21,726 bases of DNA from Thermoplasmatales archaeon ex4484_6 (GCA_002254385.1 NJDO01000014.1:1-21726), one strand, 5' to 3'; shown: positions 14,099-21,328, numbered from the stretch's first letter. Program-made: numbers and translations. Notes: a model not told the origin generated them from the letters alone.

Positions 14099-15394
14099 AT
14101 GTCAGAAGAGATCGCGCCTGTTATCGATGAGATCAAGGAGGCGCTTCCGGAAGTGGAAGAGGCTCGGATAAGAGAAGAACTGGAACGCTACATGAAATAC
14201 GGGATAGTACTCAGAGAGGCAAAGAAGGCAATAATAAAGAAGTTCGGGGGGACCCAGCAGAACTTCGAATCATCGGGGGAAAAGAAGCTGGTCGAACTCA
14301 AGGGGAACGAGATGAACGTGGACCTGACCGTCAGATGTCTATCGTCCACGGAAAGGATGCAGCACACATCCAACGGAGAAAAGACCCTGATAACCGGATT
14401 GGTTGCCGATACCACGATGATAAGGAAATATGTCTCCTGGGAGGGGCATTTTCTAGAAAAGGGAAAGGATTACCGGATCAAGGGAGCCCAGGCCAGAACA
14501 TACAGGGGCGAGGTGGAGATCAATCTAGGTGCGTTCACGAACGTCGAGGAGGCCGAGGAAGACGCACTGAAGGACCTCGATGTTTCCAAACTTCCCCGAT
14601 TCGGCAACCTCCTGGAGCTGACCCTGAAGGATGTTAAGGCCGGGCTGTCCAACATCCATGTCAGGGGAAAGATAATGAACATAGAGAAACGCGTCATAGA
14701 GACCGAAAGGGGGTCCCGGACCATCTTCGACGGAATGCTAGCGGATGACACCAAGAGGATCAGGTTCACGTCATGGGGGGATTTCCCGATGGAGATAGGA
14801 CAGGTCGTTTCCATAAAAGGTGCCTACGTGAAGGAATGGAGGGGGATCCCGCAGATAAACTTCGACGAGAGGGCCGAGATCGAGGTTCTGGAGGATGTCG
14901 ATTTTGATATCATGAAGACCCCGAGACTTCTGGCGGAAGAGCTCATGGAGGCGGGTGCCTCCGATGTGGAGGTGGTTGGAACGGTGATAGAGGTGAGGGA
15001 GGGCTCCGGCCTCATATTCAGATGCCCCGAATGCAACAGATCCCTTATCAACGGGAACTGCTCCGTTCACGGACAGCAGGAGGGGACGCCCGACCTCAGA
15101 ACCAAGATCATCCTCGATGACGGGACAGGCGCTCTCTTCGCCATACTGAACACCGAGATCACGGAGAATATCCTGGGAATGAGTGTCAAGGAATGCGAGT
15201 CCCGGTTCTGCGAGGATGAGTCCAGGGTCGTGGACCATCTGAACCAGAAGCTGCTGGGCAGGGAGTTCGAGATGCGGGGAAACGTCATACGTGATGATTT
15301 CGGACCGACGGTACTCCCGAACACCGTGAACCCCCATGAGGAGGAATACATGGAGGAGGCACGTGAACTCATTGAACAGCTGGAGGTGCTGTAG
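14099..15394 (+). CDS. rpa: Replication protein A (single-stranded DNA-binding protein), three OB folds plus zinc finger
   Basis: This 431-residue single-stranded DNA-binding protein is used in replication, recombination and repair. The N-terminal 55 residues are helical ('IREELERYMKYGIVLREAKK'). OB folds follow at about 63-160, 175-270 and 285-425. Zinc ligands in the third OB region are Cys309 and Cys312 (CPEC) followed by Cys and His in 'NGNCSVHG'; this finger is typical of euryarchaeal RPA. Length and order fit archaeal RPA41-like proteins. The ATG has a strong ribosome binding site (GGAGGTG). The stop codon directly abuts the ATG of the RPA-associated gene, so the two are made together. 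The palindrome at 14060-14079 may control the operon. Confidence 0.95.
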   Translation: MSEEIAPVIDEIKEALPEVEEARIREELERYMKYGIVLREAKKAIIKKFGGTQQNFESSGEKKLVELKGNEMNVDLTVRCLSSTERMQHTSNGEKTLITGLVADTTMIRKYVSWEGHFLEKGKDYRIKGAQARTYRGEVEINLGAFTNVEEAEEDALKDLDVSKLPRFGNLLELTLKDVKAGLSNIHVRGKIMNIEKRVIETERGSRTIFDGMLADDTKRIRFTSWGDFPMEIGQVVSIKGAYVKEWRGIPQINFDERAEIEVLEDVDFDIMKTPRLLAEELMEAGASDVEVVGTVIEVREGSGLIFRCPECNRSLINGNCSVHGQQEGTPDLRTKIILDDGTGALFAILNTEITENILGMSVKECESRFCEDESRVVDHLNQKLLGREFEMRGNVIRDDFGPTVLPNTVNPHEEEYMEEARELIEQLEVL

Positions 15395-16285
15395 ATGGCA
15401 AGGACGAGGGAGGCGGCAAGAAGGGTGTTCGCCGTGGAATACAACAGCAGCCAGCATGAGGACAGGGGTCTAGAGGAGAACGCTCCCAATTACGTTATCA
15501 CCCCCCTGGGAGAGTCCGTGAACAGGATGTATCTCATCGGCGTACTGATGTCCAAGACAAATAACGGCACCGACGACTCTCCGATGTACAGGGCGGAAAT
15601 AAGGGATCCGACCGGCACATTCTATCTTTACGCCGGGCAGTATCAACCCCAGGCCCTGACCGCACTGGCCCAGCTCGAGCCGCCTGCACTGCTGGGTGTT
15701 GTCGGAAAGATAAGGACATTCGTGAGGGATGACGGGAGCTTCTATGCTTCCGTGAAGCCCGAGGTCATATTCCCGGTGGATATACCCCAGAGGGACAGAT
15801 GGATCATCTCCACTGCAAGGTTCACGATGGACAGGATAAGGGCTCTCAAGGATGCCTACGGGATGGATGACCCGAACGAAAAGGACCTCGTGGAAATGGG
15901 CCATTCGGGAAGGACCGCGGCTTCGGCCGTGAGGTCCATCGGCATCTACGGACAGGTGGACCTGGAACCCATAAAGAAGGGGATCAGGGATGCGCTCGAT
16001 CTGGTCCTTGAGGGAGGGGGCGAATCCCTCGGGGAGCTCCCCAAGATGGAGAGCGGTCCGTCCCCCAAGGAGGCCGAGAAGGAGAAGCCGGGCGCCGAGG
16101 TCAAGGACACGGTATTCGCCATAATCAAGGCCACCATGGGCAACAAGGGGGCACTGTACCGCGACATCATCGAGGAATGTGCAAAGAAGGGCATCGACAA
16201 GATACAGCTCGAGGAGACGATACAGGAACTCCTTGACGAGGGACTCGTGTACGAACCTACGATCGGCATAATAAAACCGGTATAG
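15395..16285 (+). CDS. RPA-associated protein (COG3390 type)
   Basis: This 296-residue partner of archaeal RPA is known from gene neighbourhoods in Euryarchaeota (COG3390) and is believed to act with RPA at single-stranded DNA. The N-terminal 20 residues are basic. An OB-fold domain covers about 25-130 ('MYLIGVLMSK', 'AEIRDPTGTFYLYAGQY', 'LLGVVGKIRTF'). A flexible charged linker ('PSPKEAEKEKPGAEVK') leads to a winged helix at about 235-296 ('GALYRDIIEECAKKGID'). The start ATG follows the RPA stop with zero spacing, indicating translational coupling. rlmE begins 11 nt downstream. Confidence 0.93.
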   Translation: MARTREAARRVFAVEYNSSQHEDRGLEENAPNYVITPLGESVNRMYLIGVLMSKTNNGTDDSPMYRAEIRDPTGTFYLYAGQYQPQALTALAQLEPPALLGVVGKIRTFVRDDGSFYASVKPEVIFPVDIPQRDRWIISTARFTMDRIRALKDAYGMDDPNEKDLVEMGHSGRTAASAVRSIGIYGQVDLEPIKKGIRDALDLVLEGGGESLGELPKMESGPSPKEAEKEKPGAEVKDTVFAIIKATMGNKGALYRDIIEECAKKGIDKIQLEETIQELLDEGLVYEPTIGIIKPV

Positions 16286-16296
16286 AAGGGTCCGAA

Positions 16297-16908
16297 TTGA
16301 CCAGGGAATGGATCCGGCAGAGGAAGAGGGACCCCTATTACAGGAAGGCTAAGGCCGAGGGATACAGGTCCAGGGCCACATACAAGCTGAAGCAGATAGA
16401 CTCACGTGTAAGGCTCCTGAAAAAGGGCGGTCGTGTCCTTGACCTGGGAGCCTCGCCCGGAGGCTGGAGCCAGTACGCAGCCGAGCGGGTCGGGCCCGGA
16501 GGCCTGGTGGTCGCCGTGGATCTCATCCCCATGGACAGGATAGAGGGTGTCACATTCATCCAGGGCGATATCTCGGAGAAAGATACAAGGGAGAGGGTGA
16601 AGGAGATATCAAAGGAGTTCGACCTTATCATATCGGACATATCACCATCCCTTTCCGGCAACAGGACCCTTGACAGGGGCAGGTCCCTTGCTCTTGCCTG
16701 GGAGGTGATGTCGTTCTCCGGAGAGGTTCTCAGGAAGGGCGGCAATGTTGTGGTCAAGATGTTCCAGGGAAACGAGGTCGATGAACTGAAGGAGGGGTTC
16801 GCCTCCGGATTCCGGAGGGTCGATAACATCAAACCGAAGAGCTCTCTCAAGAGATCCATCGAGATGTACCTGGTGTTCAGGGGGTTCGAACCATCGACGG
16901 AAGGCTGA
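16297..16908 (+). CDS. rlmE: RlmE/FtsJ-type ribose 2'-O-methyltransferase (23S rRNA)
   Basis: This 203-residue SAM-dependent methyltransferase belongs to the RrmJ/FtsJ family, which methylates a ribose 2'-OH in the A-loop of large-subunit rRNA. The SAM loop is 'LDLGASPGGWSQ' (48-59). The catalytic tetrad K-D-K-E is intact: Lys30 in 'RATYKL', Asp114 in 'ISDISP', Lys154 in 'VVKMFQG' and Glu189 in 'SIEMYLV'. The start is TTG at 16297, preceded by AGAAGGG with 6-nt spacing. No ATG precedes the conserved 'RQRKRDPYYRKAK'. It sits third in the RPA operon and overlaps the next gene. Confidence 0.95.
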   Translation: MTREWIRQRKRDPYYRKAKAEGYRSRATYKLKQIDSRVRLLKKGGRVLDLGASPGGWSQYAAERVGPGGLVVAVDLIPMDRIEGVTFIQGDISEKDTRERVKEISKEFDLIISDISPSLSGNRTLDRGRSLALAWEVMSFSGEVLRKGGNVVVKMFQGNEVDELKEGFASGFRRVDNIKPKSSLKRSIEMYLVFRGFEPSTEG

Positions 16909-17453
16909 CCATAGGCCTGTACAATTCACTTGACAGGGTGAGGTTCGCCGAGGCGCACAGAAGGGCGCTTGCAAGGGCCGCTCCCGTTGCGGCGGCCTTC
17001 GACTGCAATCTTGCGGTCTTCGGTTTCCCTCTTGACAGGGAGCTGAGAACGCCGGTGGAGGTTGCCGAATGGCTCCTCGGCACAACATCCATCGGTCAGG
17101 GGGGAGACTGGATAATGAAGCTGGCCGAGGGGGGACGATTCCAGGTATTCCCCTTTCCCGGAGGGGGATTTCCACCGCAGTTCGGGAATGTCGTGATCGC
17201 CACGAGACGCCCGGATGTGAAAAAGCGAATGTCCCCGAAGGATGCGGCGAGGATGCTTCTCAACGGGTCAAGCATGCTGCTCGTTTTCGGCCTGGGCCCC
17301 AGGGGGCTGCCCGGAAGGATAATGGACATGGGCAAACACCACGTGGACCTCACGGAGAGGGGGATCTCGATGGAAACATGCACCGCAATGGGAGCGGCCC
17401 CGGCAGTGATAATGACATGGAAGGAAGCCATGCGGAAGGGAGCTGACGAGTAG
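16905..17453 (+). CDS. DUF531 family protein
   Basis: This archaeal protein of family DUF531 (COG1772) is recognised from 'EAHRRALARAAP', 'TTSIGQGGDWIMKL', 'GFPPQFGNVVIATRRP' and 'GLGPRGLPGRIM'. Its function is not established; the C-terminal half, with glycine loops and 'ISMETCTAMGAAPAVI', suggests a SPOUT-like RNA-methyltransferase knot, which is inference. The first canonical start in the open frame is GTG 16938. Homologues as I remember them begin about 11 residues earlier with a 'T-x-G-L-Y-N-S' motif. That motif is encoded here directly after a CTG at 16905 that overlaps the rlmE stop (CTGA), so I propose CTG as start (182 residues). It lies next to rlmE and converges with the zinc-ribbon gene on the other strand. 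Confidence 0.82.
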   Translation: MTIGLYNSLDRVRFAEAHRRALARAAPVAAAFDCNLAVFGFPLDRELRTPVEVAEWLLGTTSIGQGGDWIMKLAEGGRFQVFPFPGGGFPPQFGNVVIATRRPDVKKRMSPKDAARMLLNGSSMLLVFGLGPRGLPGRIMDMGKHHVDLTERGISMETCTAMGAAPAVIMTWKEAMRKGADE

Positions 17454-17462
17454 TCAGCGGGA

Positions 17463-17822
17463 TCAGATTTCCGGGAGGAAGCAGAGGTTCAGGCATCTGC
17501 CGTCGGGACCCAGGGGACCGGAGCAGATGGGACAGACCCCCGTTTCTCCCGTCTCCGCTCCGGGAGGCATCTCGTCAAGCACAGACCGGAACTTCTCCAT
17601 CAGCATTCCACCCCTCAGGGGTTCCTCCATCCCGGTCTCGCTCCCCATGAAGTAGGATGCGATCTCGGAGAATACGGGAACGCCGTCTATCATGGGCTCC
17701 TCGTAATAGGCCGAGAACCTTGCCCTGCAGTTGTTGCAGAAATACACAACATGACCCTCGGGACTGTAAAAGGGAACAAGTACGCCATCGTTGCAGGCAC
17801 GACATTCAGGGAAACCTTCCAT
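17463..17822 (-). CDS. Small protein with two zinc-ribbon-like cysteine clusters
   Basis: This 119-residue protein has no recognised family. The N-terminal knuckle pair is 'CRAC' and 'CNNC', separated by a short beta hairpin ('VLVPFYSPEGHVVYF'), a typical zinc ribbon. The C-terminal pair is 'CPIC' and 'CLNLC'. A helical middle segment links them. I chose ATG 17822 because GAGGTG lies 6 nt upstream; the frame is open to 17996, but that extension runs into the ThiI-like gene and has no similarity. It is last in the minus-strand gene cluster and could be an accessory factor for the sulfur-transfer enzyme upstream, on the basis of position only. Confidence 0.75.
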   Translation of the reverse strand: MEGFPECRACNDGVLVPFYSPEGHVVYFCNNCRARFSAYYEEPMIDGVPVFSEIASYFMGSETGMEEPLRGGMLMEKFRSVLDEMPPGAETGETGVCPICSGPLGPDGRCLNLCFLPEI

Positions 17823-17863
17823 TCCGGTCACCTCGGGGTATAGGAGCATGATGGATATTAACA

Positions 17864-18496
17864 CTAACGGATGTCCACCTGCGTGACGGAAAGTGCCACC
17901 CTCTTCGCCACACCATCCAGATCCGCCTTGCTGGCCTCCACACCCACCCGCTCCGGAAGGGCATGGGTGATGGGATGCTTGGGTGCCGCGGTGCATCCGG
18001 AGGTGCTTATGATGGAGAGCTCAAACGTACCTATTCTCTTTGCAACGGCCTCGATATCCAGCTTGTCAAAACCGATGAGAGGTCTGAGGATCGGGTGCTC
18101 CACTCCCGCCGATACCGCGGCCATGTTCGGAAGGGTCTGGGAGGCCACCTGCCCCATTGAATCGCCCATTATGATGCCGTCATAACCGTTCATTGTGCAC
18201 AACATGTCCGCAACCTTCAGCATTGCTCTCTTGCACAGGATGCACATGTACTTCGGATTCGAGTGCATGTGAAACGATTGAAGGCTCATCCCGTGCTTTC
18301 CCCTCAGAAGCGTTACCCGGCCCGGGTGAAGCTCCGCAAGATGCTCCGCTATCATCTCCACCTTCCTGAGTTCGTCATCACCGCCAAAGGGTCTGTTGTC
18401 CATGTTCAGAAGGGCCACTTCGAAGCCCCTGTCCAGCACGAGGTGGCTGGCCACCGGTGAATCTATCCCCCCTGACATCAGGGAAATGAACCTCAT
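17864..18496 (-). CDS. thiI: Stand-alone ThiI-type PP-loop ATPase (tRNA 4-thiouridine synthase domain)
   Basis: This 210-residue protein corresponds to the C-terminal adenylation domain of ThiI, which activates U8 of tRNA for thiolation. The PP-loop is 'SGGIDSPVAS' (8-17). ThiI landmarks are 'CILC' (Cys85, Cys88), 'GDSMGQVASQTL' (111-122), 'ILRPLIGFDK' and 'GCTAAPKHPIT' (Cys168). The N-terminal ferredoxin-like and THUMP domains that bind tRNA are absent, and there is no rhodanese domain. CxxC plus a third cysteine is the arrangement of archaeal ThiI proteins thought to bind an iron-sulfur cluster. ATG 18496 follows GGAGGG with 5-nt spacing, 1 nt after the YkgJ-like stop. A role in another thiolation or in 7-deazaguanine-type chemistry cannot be excluded. 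Confidence 0.85.
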   Translation of the reverse strand: MRFISLMSGGIDSPVASHLVLDRGFEVALLNMDNRPFGGDDELRKVEMIAEHLAELHPGRVTLLRGKHGMSLQSFHMHSNPKYMCILCKRAMLKVADMLCTMNGYDGIIMGDSMGQVASQTLPNMAAVSAGVEHPILRPLIGFDKLDIEAVAKRIGTFELSIISTSGCTAAPKHPITHALPERVGVEASKADLDGVAKRVALSVTQVDIR

Positions 18497-18497
18497 A

Positions 18498-18833
18498 TCA
18501 ACCCTCCATTTCATCAATGAGATCGCTCAACTCCCGTATGTCGTCCGGATCCACCGCGAAAAGGTGCCTGTAAGGACAGTCCTCATCAAGAACTGGTCTC
18601 CTTTCCGGCATGGACATTACCAGGGGGTAGAGCGTGCACCCCTTGGGTCGATGCTCGTATATGGTGCAGTCGTTCCCGTCGAGGAAGATGCAGTGTCCAT
18701 CGATATTCCTCAATATCCTCGATCCATTCTTCTCCACCATGAAATCTCTCCTTCCAAGGGCCGATATCCGGTCGATATCCTCCAGGGTCAGTTCCATTTC
18801 CGTTTCATGACAGCACACGGAGCAGCTGTTCAT
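18498..18833 (-). CDS. YkgJ/UPF0153 family cysteine-cluster protein
   Basis: This 111-residue protein of the YkgJ family (PF03692) is a putative zinc- or iron-chelating protein. The cysteine signature is 'CSVCC' at the N-terminus, then 'GHCIFL', 'DCTIYEHRPKGCTLYPL' and 'DEDCPY'; the C-x-I-Y-x-x-R-P-x-x-C core is diagnostic. The exact function is unknown; the cysteines are expected to bind a metal or Fe-S cluster. ATG 18833 is preceded by GGGTGA and lies 17 nt after the Dcd-like stop. A TTG at 18854 that overlaps that stop would add an upstream Cys and is an alternative start. The open frame further upstream is a shadow of the Dcd-like gene. It lies 1 nt before the ThiI-like ATG, so the two are probably coupled and may share Fe-S or sulfur chemistry. 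Confidence 0.87.
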   Translation of the reverse strand: MNSCSVCCHETEMELTLEDIDRISALGRRDFMVEKNGSRILRNIDGHCIFLDGNDCTIYEHRPKGCTLYPLVMSMPERRPVLDEDCPYRHLFAVDPDDIRELSDLIDEMEG

Positions 18834-18850
18834 TCTGCATACGTCACCCT

Positions 18851-19342
18851 TCAAACCTTCTTCCCCCCGTCCAGGGTGACCCCGCTCTGTCCCTGATATG
18901 TACCCGACCTCTCCTCGTAGAGCTTCTGAGGGGTGGATTCGAGCTTCTGATAGCAGATCTGGCATATCCGTTCACCGACAGGTAGAGCGACACGAACGGG
19001 GCCCGGATTGGATACGGAGAACGTCAATGTGCCCTTGAATCCCGCATCCACGAGACCGAAACCCGCAATGAGTCCCATCCTCACAAATGAGGATCTCATC
19101 CAGAGGGTGGCGCACAGATCATGGGGGACCTCCAGGTATTCCTCGGTCGAAACAAGACACCATTCACCCGGTTCCAGGTATGCCGAGCCGATGGTGACCT
19201 TGCCCTCCGGGGCCCTGAAATATACCTCCTTGACTGTCAGGTCATATCCGTTGGGGGTGAGATTCCTCTCCCTGAAGGGATCTATCTTCATGGTTCCCTT
19301 CTCGAGCCTGTGAACGATATCCTGATCCGTGAGAATGGACAT
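18851..19342 (-). CDS. dcd: Dcd/Dut superfamily protein, probably a dUTPase-like member
   Basis: This 163-residue trimeric dCTP deaminase/dUTPase fold protein acts in deoxynucleotide metabolism (dUMP supply and removal of dUTP). Family motifs are 'LTPNGYDLTV' (28-37), 'WMRSSFVRMGL' (81-91), 'GLVDAGFKGTLTFSV' (96-110), 'PVGERICQI' and 'YQGQSG' near the end. Asp99 is conserved. Ten residues later, where dCTP deaminases have their catalytic Glu in a 'T-L-E-L/F' context, this protein has Ser109 in 'FSVSN', as in bacterial dUTPase. Deamination is therefore doubtful and dUTP pyrophosphatase activity more likely. ATG 19342 fits the family N-terminus. It heads the packed minus-strand set with the YkgJ-like, ThiI-like and zinc-ribbon genes. 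Confidence 0.9.
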   Translation of the reverse strand: MSILTDQDIVHRLEKGTMKIDPFRERNLTPNGYDLTVKEVYFRAPEGKVTIGSAYLEPGEWCLVSTEEYLEVPHDLCATLWMRSSFVRMGLIAGFGLVDAGFKGTLTFSVSNPGPVRVALPVGERICQICYQKLESTPQKLYEERSGTYQGQSGVTLDGGKKV

Positions 19343-19383
19343 GTAGTTCAGTACCTGTCGTTCTGGTTAATGTTTTTTTTCAA

Positions 19384-20316
19384 TTACGGTGATCTATTCC
19401 TTCGACCTGTGATCACAATTATACTGATGAGCAGCGCTATTATTATCAGGCCGAGACAGCCTCCGATGATTATACCACACATCTTGACAAGTATGCCTCC
19501 GGCCGTAAGGTCCTCCCGGGAGCTCAGATCCTTGGTTGATATGTCCAGCCTGTATTCCCCGTCCCCGCTAACGGTAAGATAGTAGTCGACCTTCTCTGTG
19601 TCGTCGTTGATATAACAACCTGTATCTGATTCACCCTCATCATCCACACTGAGGTAGAATAAATCGAAGAGACCATCGTACGGTCCCTCACCCTCACACG
19701 AGATGTGGGTAAAGAGGCGGCCCTCCGGGGCATTGATCATTGTCAGTGTAACTTCCAAACGTTCCTCGGGTGACAGGCTTATCACGAAGAAATCCACATC
19801 ACCGTTGTCCATTCCAAAGTCCCCGCTGGTAACGGAGTCCTCGTAGATCCCCTCCTCAACACGGAGAGCCGTTTCCTTTGATGAATGCGAATCCGCGTAA
19901 TTGGGAATTGGCTCCACAACCGAACTTATCGTATAATTCCCGGATCCGGTGATCCGGAAATAGTACCGCTCGGATGTTTGCCCTCCGTTTATTATCGTAT
20001 CATTCCTTTCATCGCCCGCTTCGTAGATACCAAGGACAATTCCACCATACCAGATCGTGTCGCCATCCTCATCCACCGTGAACAGATGCAGATCCGTTCC
20101 ATCCATCATCTCGAGATGTACAGTCGCCATCATTTCGGGATCCAATTCCAGCTCGAAGGTATCGGCATCATCTTCCGAGACATGACCCCTCACTGGAAGT
20201 GTGTTCAACCGCTGTGCACTGCCTGGATCGTCATTGGGTTCTGTTTCCCCATGAACAGGGATCATCAGCAGCGAAACGATAATCACGATAACGGGTAGGA
20301 TCCAATGTCTTCTCAT
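19384..20316 (-). CDS. Exported protein with two PPC-like domains and a C-terminal TM
   Basis: This is a 310-residue surface protein. The signal peptide (about 1-23, ending 'IPVHGE') is followed by 'TEPNDDPGSAQRLN' and 'VRGHVSEDDADTFEL', the hallmark start of a bacterial-type pre-peptidase C-terminal (PPC) sandwich domain (about 24-132). A second copy at about 137-262 has the equivalent 'SGDFGMDNGDVDFFVI'. A TM helix (about 273-303) and a short basic tail 'GRRNRSP' anchor it in the membrane with the PPC domains outside. No catalytic domain is present, so it is probably structural or ligand binding. The ATG lies 17 nt after the stop of the upstream gene, with a purine-rich but weak ribosome binding site (GAAGAGA), which suggests co-transcription. 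Confidence 0.85.
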   Translation of the reverse strand: MRRHWILPVIVIIVSLLMIPVHGETEPNDDPGSAQRLNTLPVRGHVSEDDADTFELELDPEMMATVHLEMMDGTDLHLFTVDEDGDTIWYGGIVLGIYEAGDERNDTIINGGQTSERYYFRITGSGNYTISSVVEPIPNYADSHSSKETALRVEEGIYEDSVTSGDFGMDNGDVDFFVISLSPEERLEVTLTMINAPEGRLFTHISCEGEGPYDGLFDLFYLSVDDEGESDTGCYINDDTEKVDYYLTVSGDGEYRLDISTKDLSSREDLTAGGILVKMCGIIIGGCLGLIIIALLISIIVITGRRNRSP

Positions 20317-20333
20317 TTCATCATCTCTTCATT

Positions 20334-20951
20334 CTACTGAGATGGGGGCGGCTGCCGGGGAGGAGGTGTTAGGCCCAACATCATGTTGAGCTGCTCCTGT
20401 CTCTTGCCTGGAGGAACAGCTGGCTCCGGCTCAGGTTGTGAAGGAGCCTGCGACTCCTCCTGTCCGGATTTTGGAGGCTCGGGTGGTCGGTTCTTGTCCT
20501 TCTTGATGCCCACAAGTATGAACACGAGTCCAAGAATTACCACCGCAAGTGAGAGCAGTCCACAGCAGAAATTCGGCCCCCATCCAACCAATGAGTTGAC
20601 CTGGCTGCTCGCTTCCGGACCGAGCTCCCTAACCTCTATTGTAACCAGTATTTTGTCTCCCTTGTTACCTAGATCCTCAGATGATAGAAAACTCTCTTTG
20701 CATCCATCGAAAGTGTATGAATATATGGATACGCCACCAGCCGATGCTTGTTCCTCATTCTTTATCTTGCCGTATACAAGGATCGAATCCCCCATCTTGG
20801 CCGACTTGGCCCAATCATCATATTCCGAGCTGGCTTTTTTCGCTCCCATCCAGAACCCCGGTGCAAGGGCAAAGGAGAGGATCAGGATGACAACAAAGAA
20901 AACTGCAGCTACCGCTGTAAATATAATACCTGTCGTTTTCATCTTCCCCAT
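20334..20951 (-). CDS. Two-TM membrane protein with beta ectodomain and Pro-rich tail (paralogue of the 3781 and 21339 genes)
   Basis: This 205-residue protein of unknown function has TM1 at about 6-30, an extracytoplasmic beta-rich domain at about 42-122, TM2 at about 127-149 and a cytosolic Pro/Gln/Glu-rich tail. Key segments are 'EYDDWAKSAKMGDSILVYGK', 'YTFDGCKESFLSSEDLGNKG' and 'GPNFCCGLLSLAVVILGL'. These align without large gaps with the truncated neighbour at 21339-21726, and more loosely with the zinc-ribbon protein at 3781-4830. The ectodomain may be a small barrel of OB type, which is inference. ATG 20951 has GGGAGGT at 20960-20966 with 8-nt spacing; the frame extends to 20981 but lacks support. 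It is probably in one operon with the PPC protein. Confidence 0.84.
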   Translation of the reverse strand: MGKMKTTGIIFTAVAAVFFVVILILSFALAPGFWMGAKKASSEYDDWAKSAKMGDSILVYGKIKNEEQASAGGVSIYSYTFDGCKESFLSSEDLGNKGDKILVTIEVRELGPEASSQVNSLVGWGPNFCCGLLSLAVVILGLVFILVGIKKDKNRPPEPPKSGQEESQAPSQPEPEPAVPPGKRQEQLNMMLGLTPPPRQPPPSQ

Positions 20952-20999
20952 ATTTATGAACCTCCCTTGAATAATCTCCAACCTTTAAACAGGATAATG

Positions 21000-21008
21000 A
21001 AATATAAT
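21000..21008 (-). promoter_or_regulatory. Likely TATA box of the 20334-20951 gene
   Basis: On the minus strand ATTATATTT, preceded by AAAAGT, lies about 50 nt upstream of the ATG at 20951. Initiation about 25 nt downstream would leave a leader of roughly 30 nt containing the GGGAGGT site. Confidence 0.45.
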
Positions 21009-21174
21009 ACTTTTGAAGATTAATATGGGGCTTTACATAGAAAATCTCATTCCCCTCCATTCACTCCTCCTCTCTTCATCATATCGGAAATTCGATCGAC
21101 CCTGTCGTTTCGCTTCTCGAATGGTGGAATCACGCTTGAAATAACAGATCCCGGGGGGCGGGGTGTTTGTACGT

Positions 21175-21198
21175 TCGAATGAAGCGCGCTTCACTCGA
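21175..21198. promoter_or_regulatory. 24-nt near-perfect palindrome at a predicted start site (operator candidate)
   Basis: The core TGAAGCGCGCTTCA (21180-21193) is a perfect 14-nt palindrome. One mismatched pair separates it from flanking TCGA boxes on both sides, so 22 of 24 positions are symmetric. On the minus strand a TATA block (TTATATATATG, about 21208-21218) ends about 10 nt before the dyad begins. The dyad centre falls about 25 nt from the TATA centre, which is where transcription should start. That geometry is typical of repressor operators. Confidence 0.45.
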
Positions 21199-21308
21199 TA
21201 TTTTATCATATATATAATGTTCAAAGCATCCGGTCGATTGTCTCTTGAAATACTCCTCATTTCCTCTTGCCTACAGTACATCAGGGGGCGGGGGCTTGAG
21301 GTTCTGAT

Positions 21309-21328
21309 ACGAATGTATTATCATTCGT
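21309..21328 (-). terminator. Hairpin downstream of the truncated minus-strand gene
   Basis: ACGAATG and CATTCGT form perfect 7-bp arms around a 6-nt AT spacer, beginning 11 nt after the stop of the 21339-21726 gene in the minus direction. No T-run follows on that strand, so it could be a 3' stability hairpin or a protein site rather than a terminator. Confidence 0.3.

Noticed and set aside
17823..17996. N-terminal extension of the small double zinc-ribbon protein
   Set aside because: It overlaps the ThiI-like gene, is Gly/Cys/His-rich shadow sequence, and the internal ATG has a GAGGTG site.
20818..21060. 80-residue minus-strand open frame with GGAGG 5 nt before its ATG
   Set aside because: Only the first 36 codons lie outside the 20334-20951 gene; the rest is out of frame inside it, has no recognisable similarity and is rich in Cys/Pro shadow sequence. 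The ribosome binding site is real-looking, so a short leader peptide cannot be excluded.
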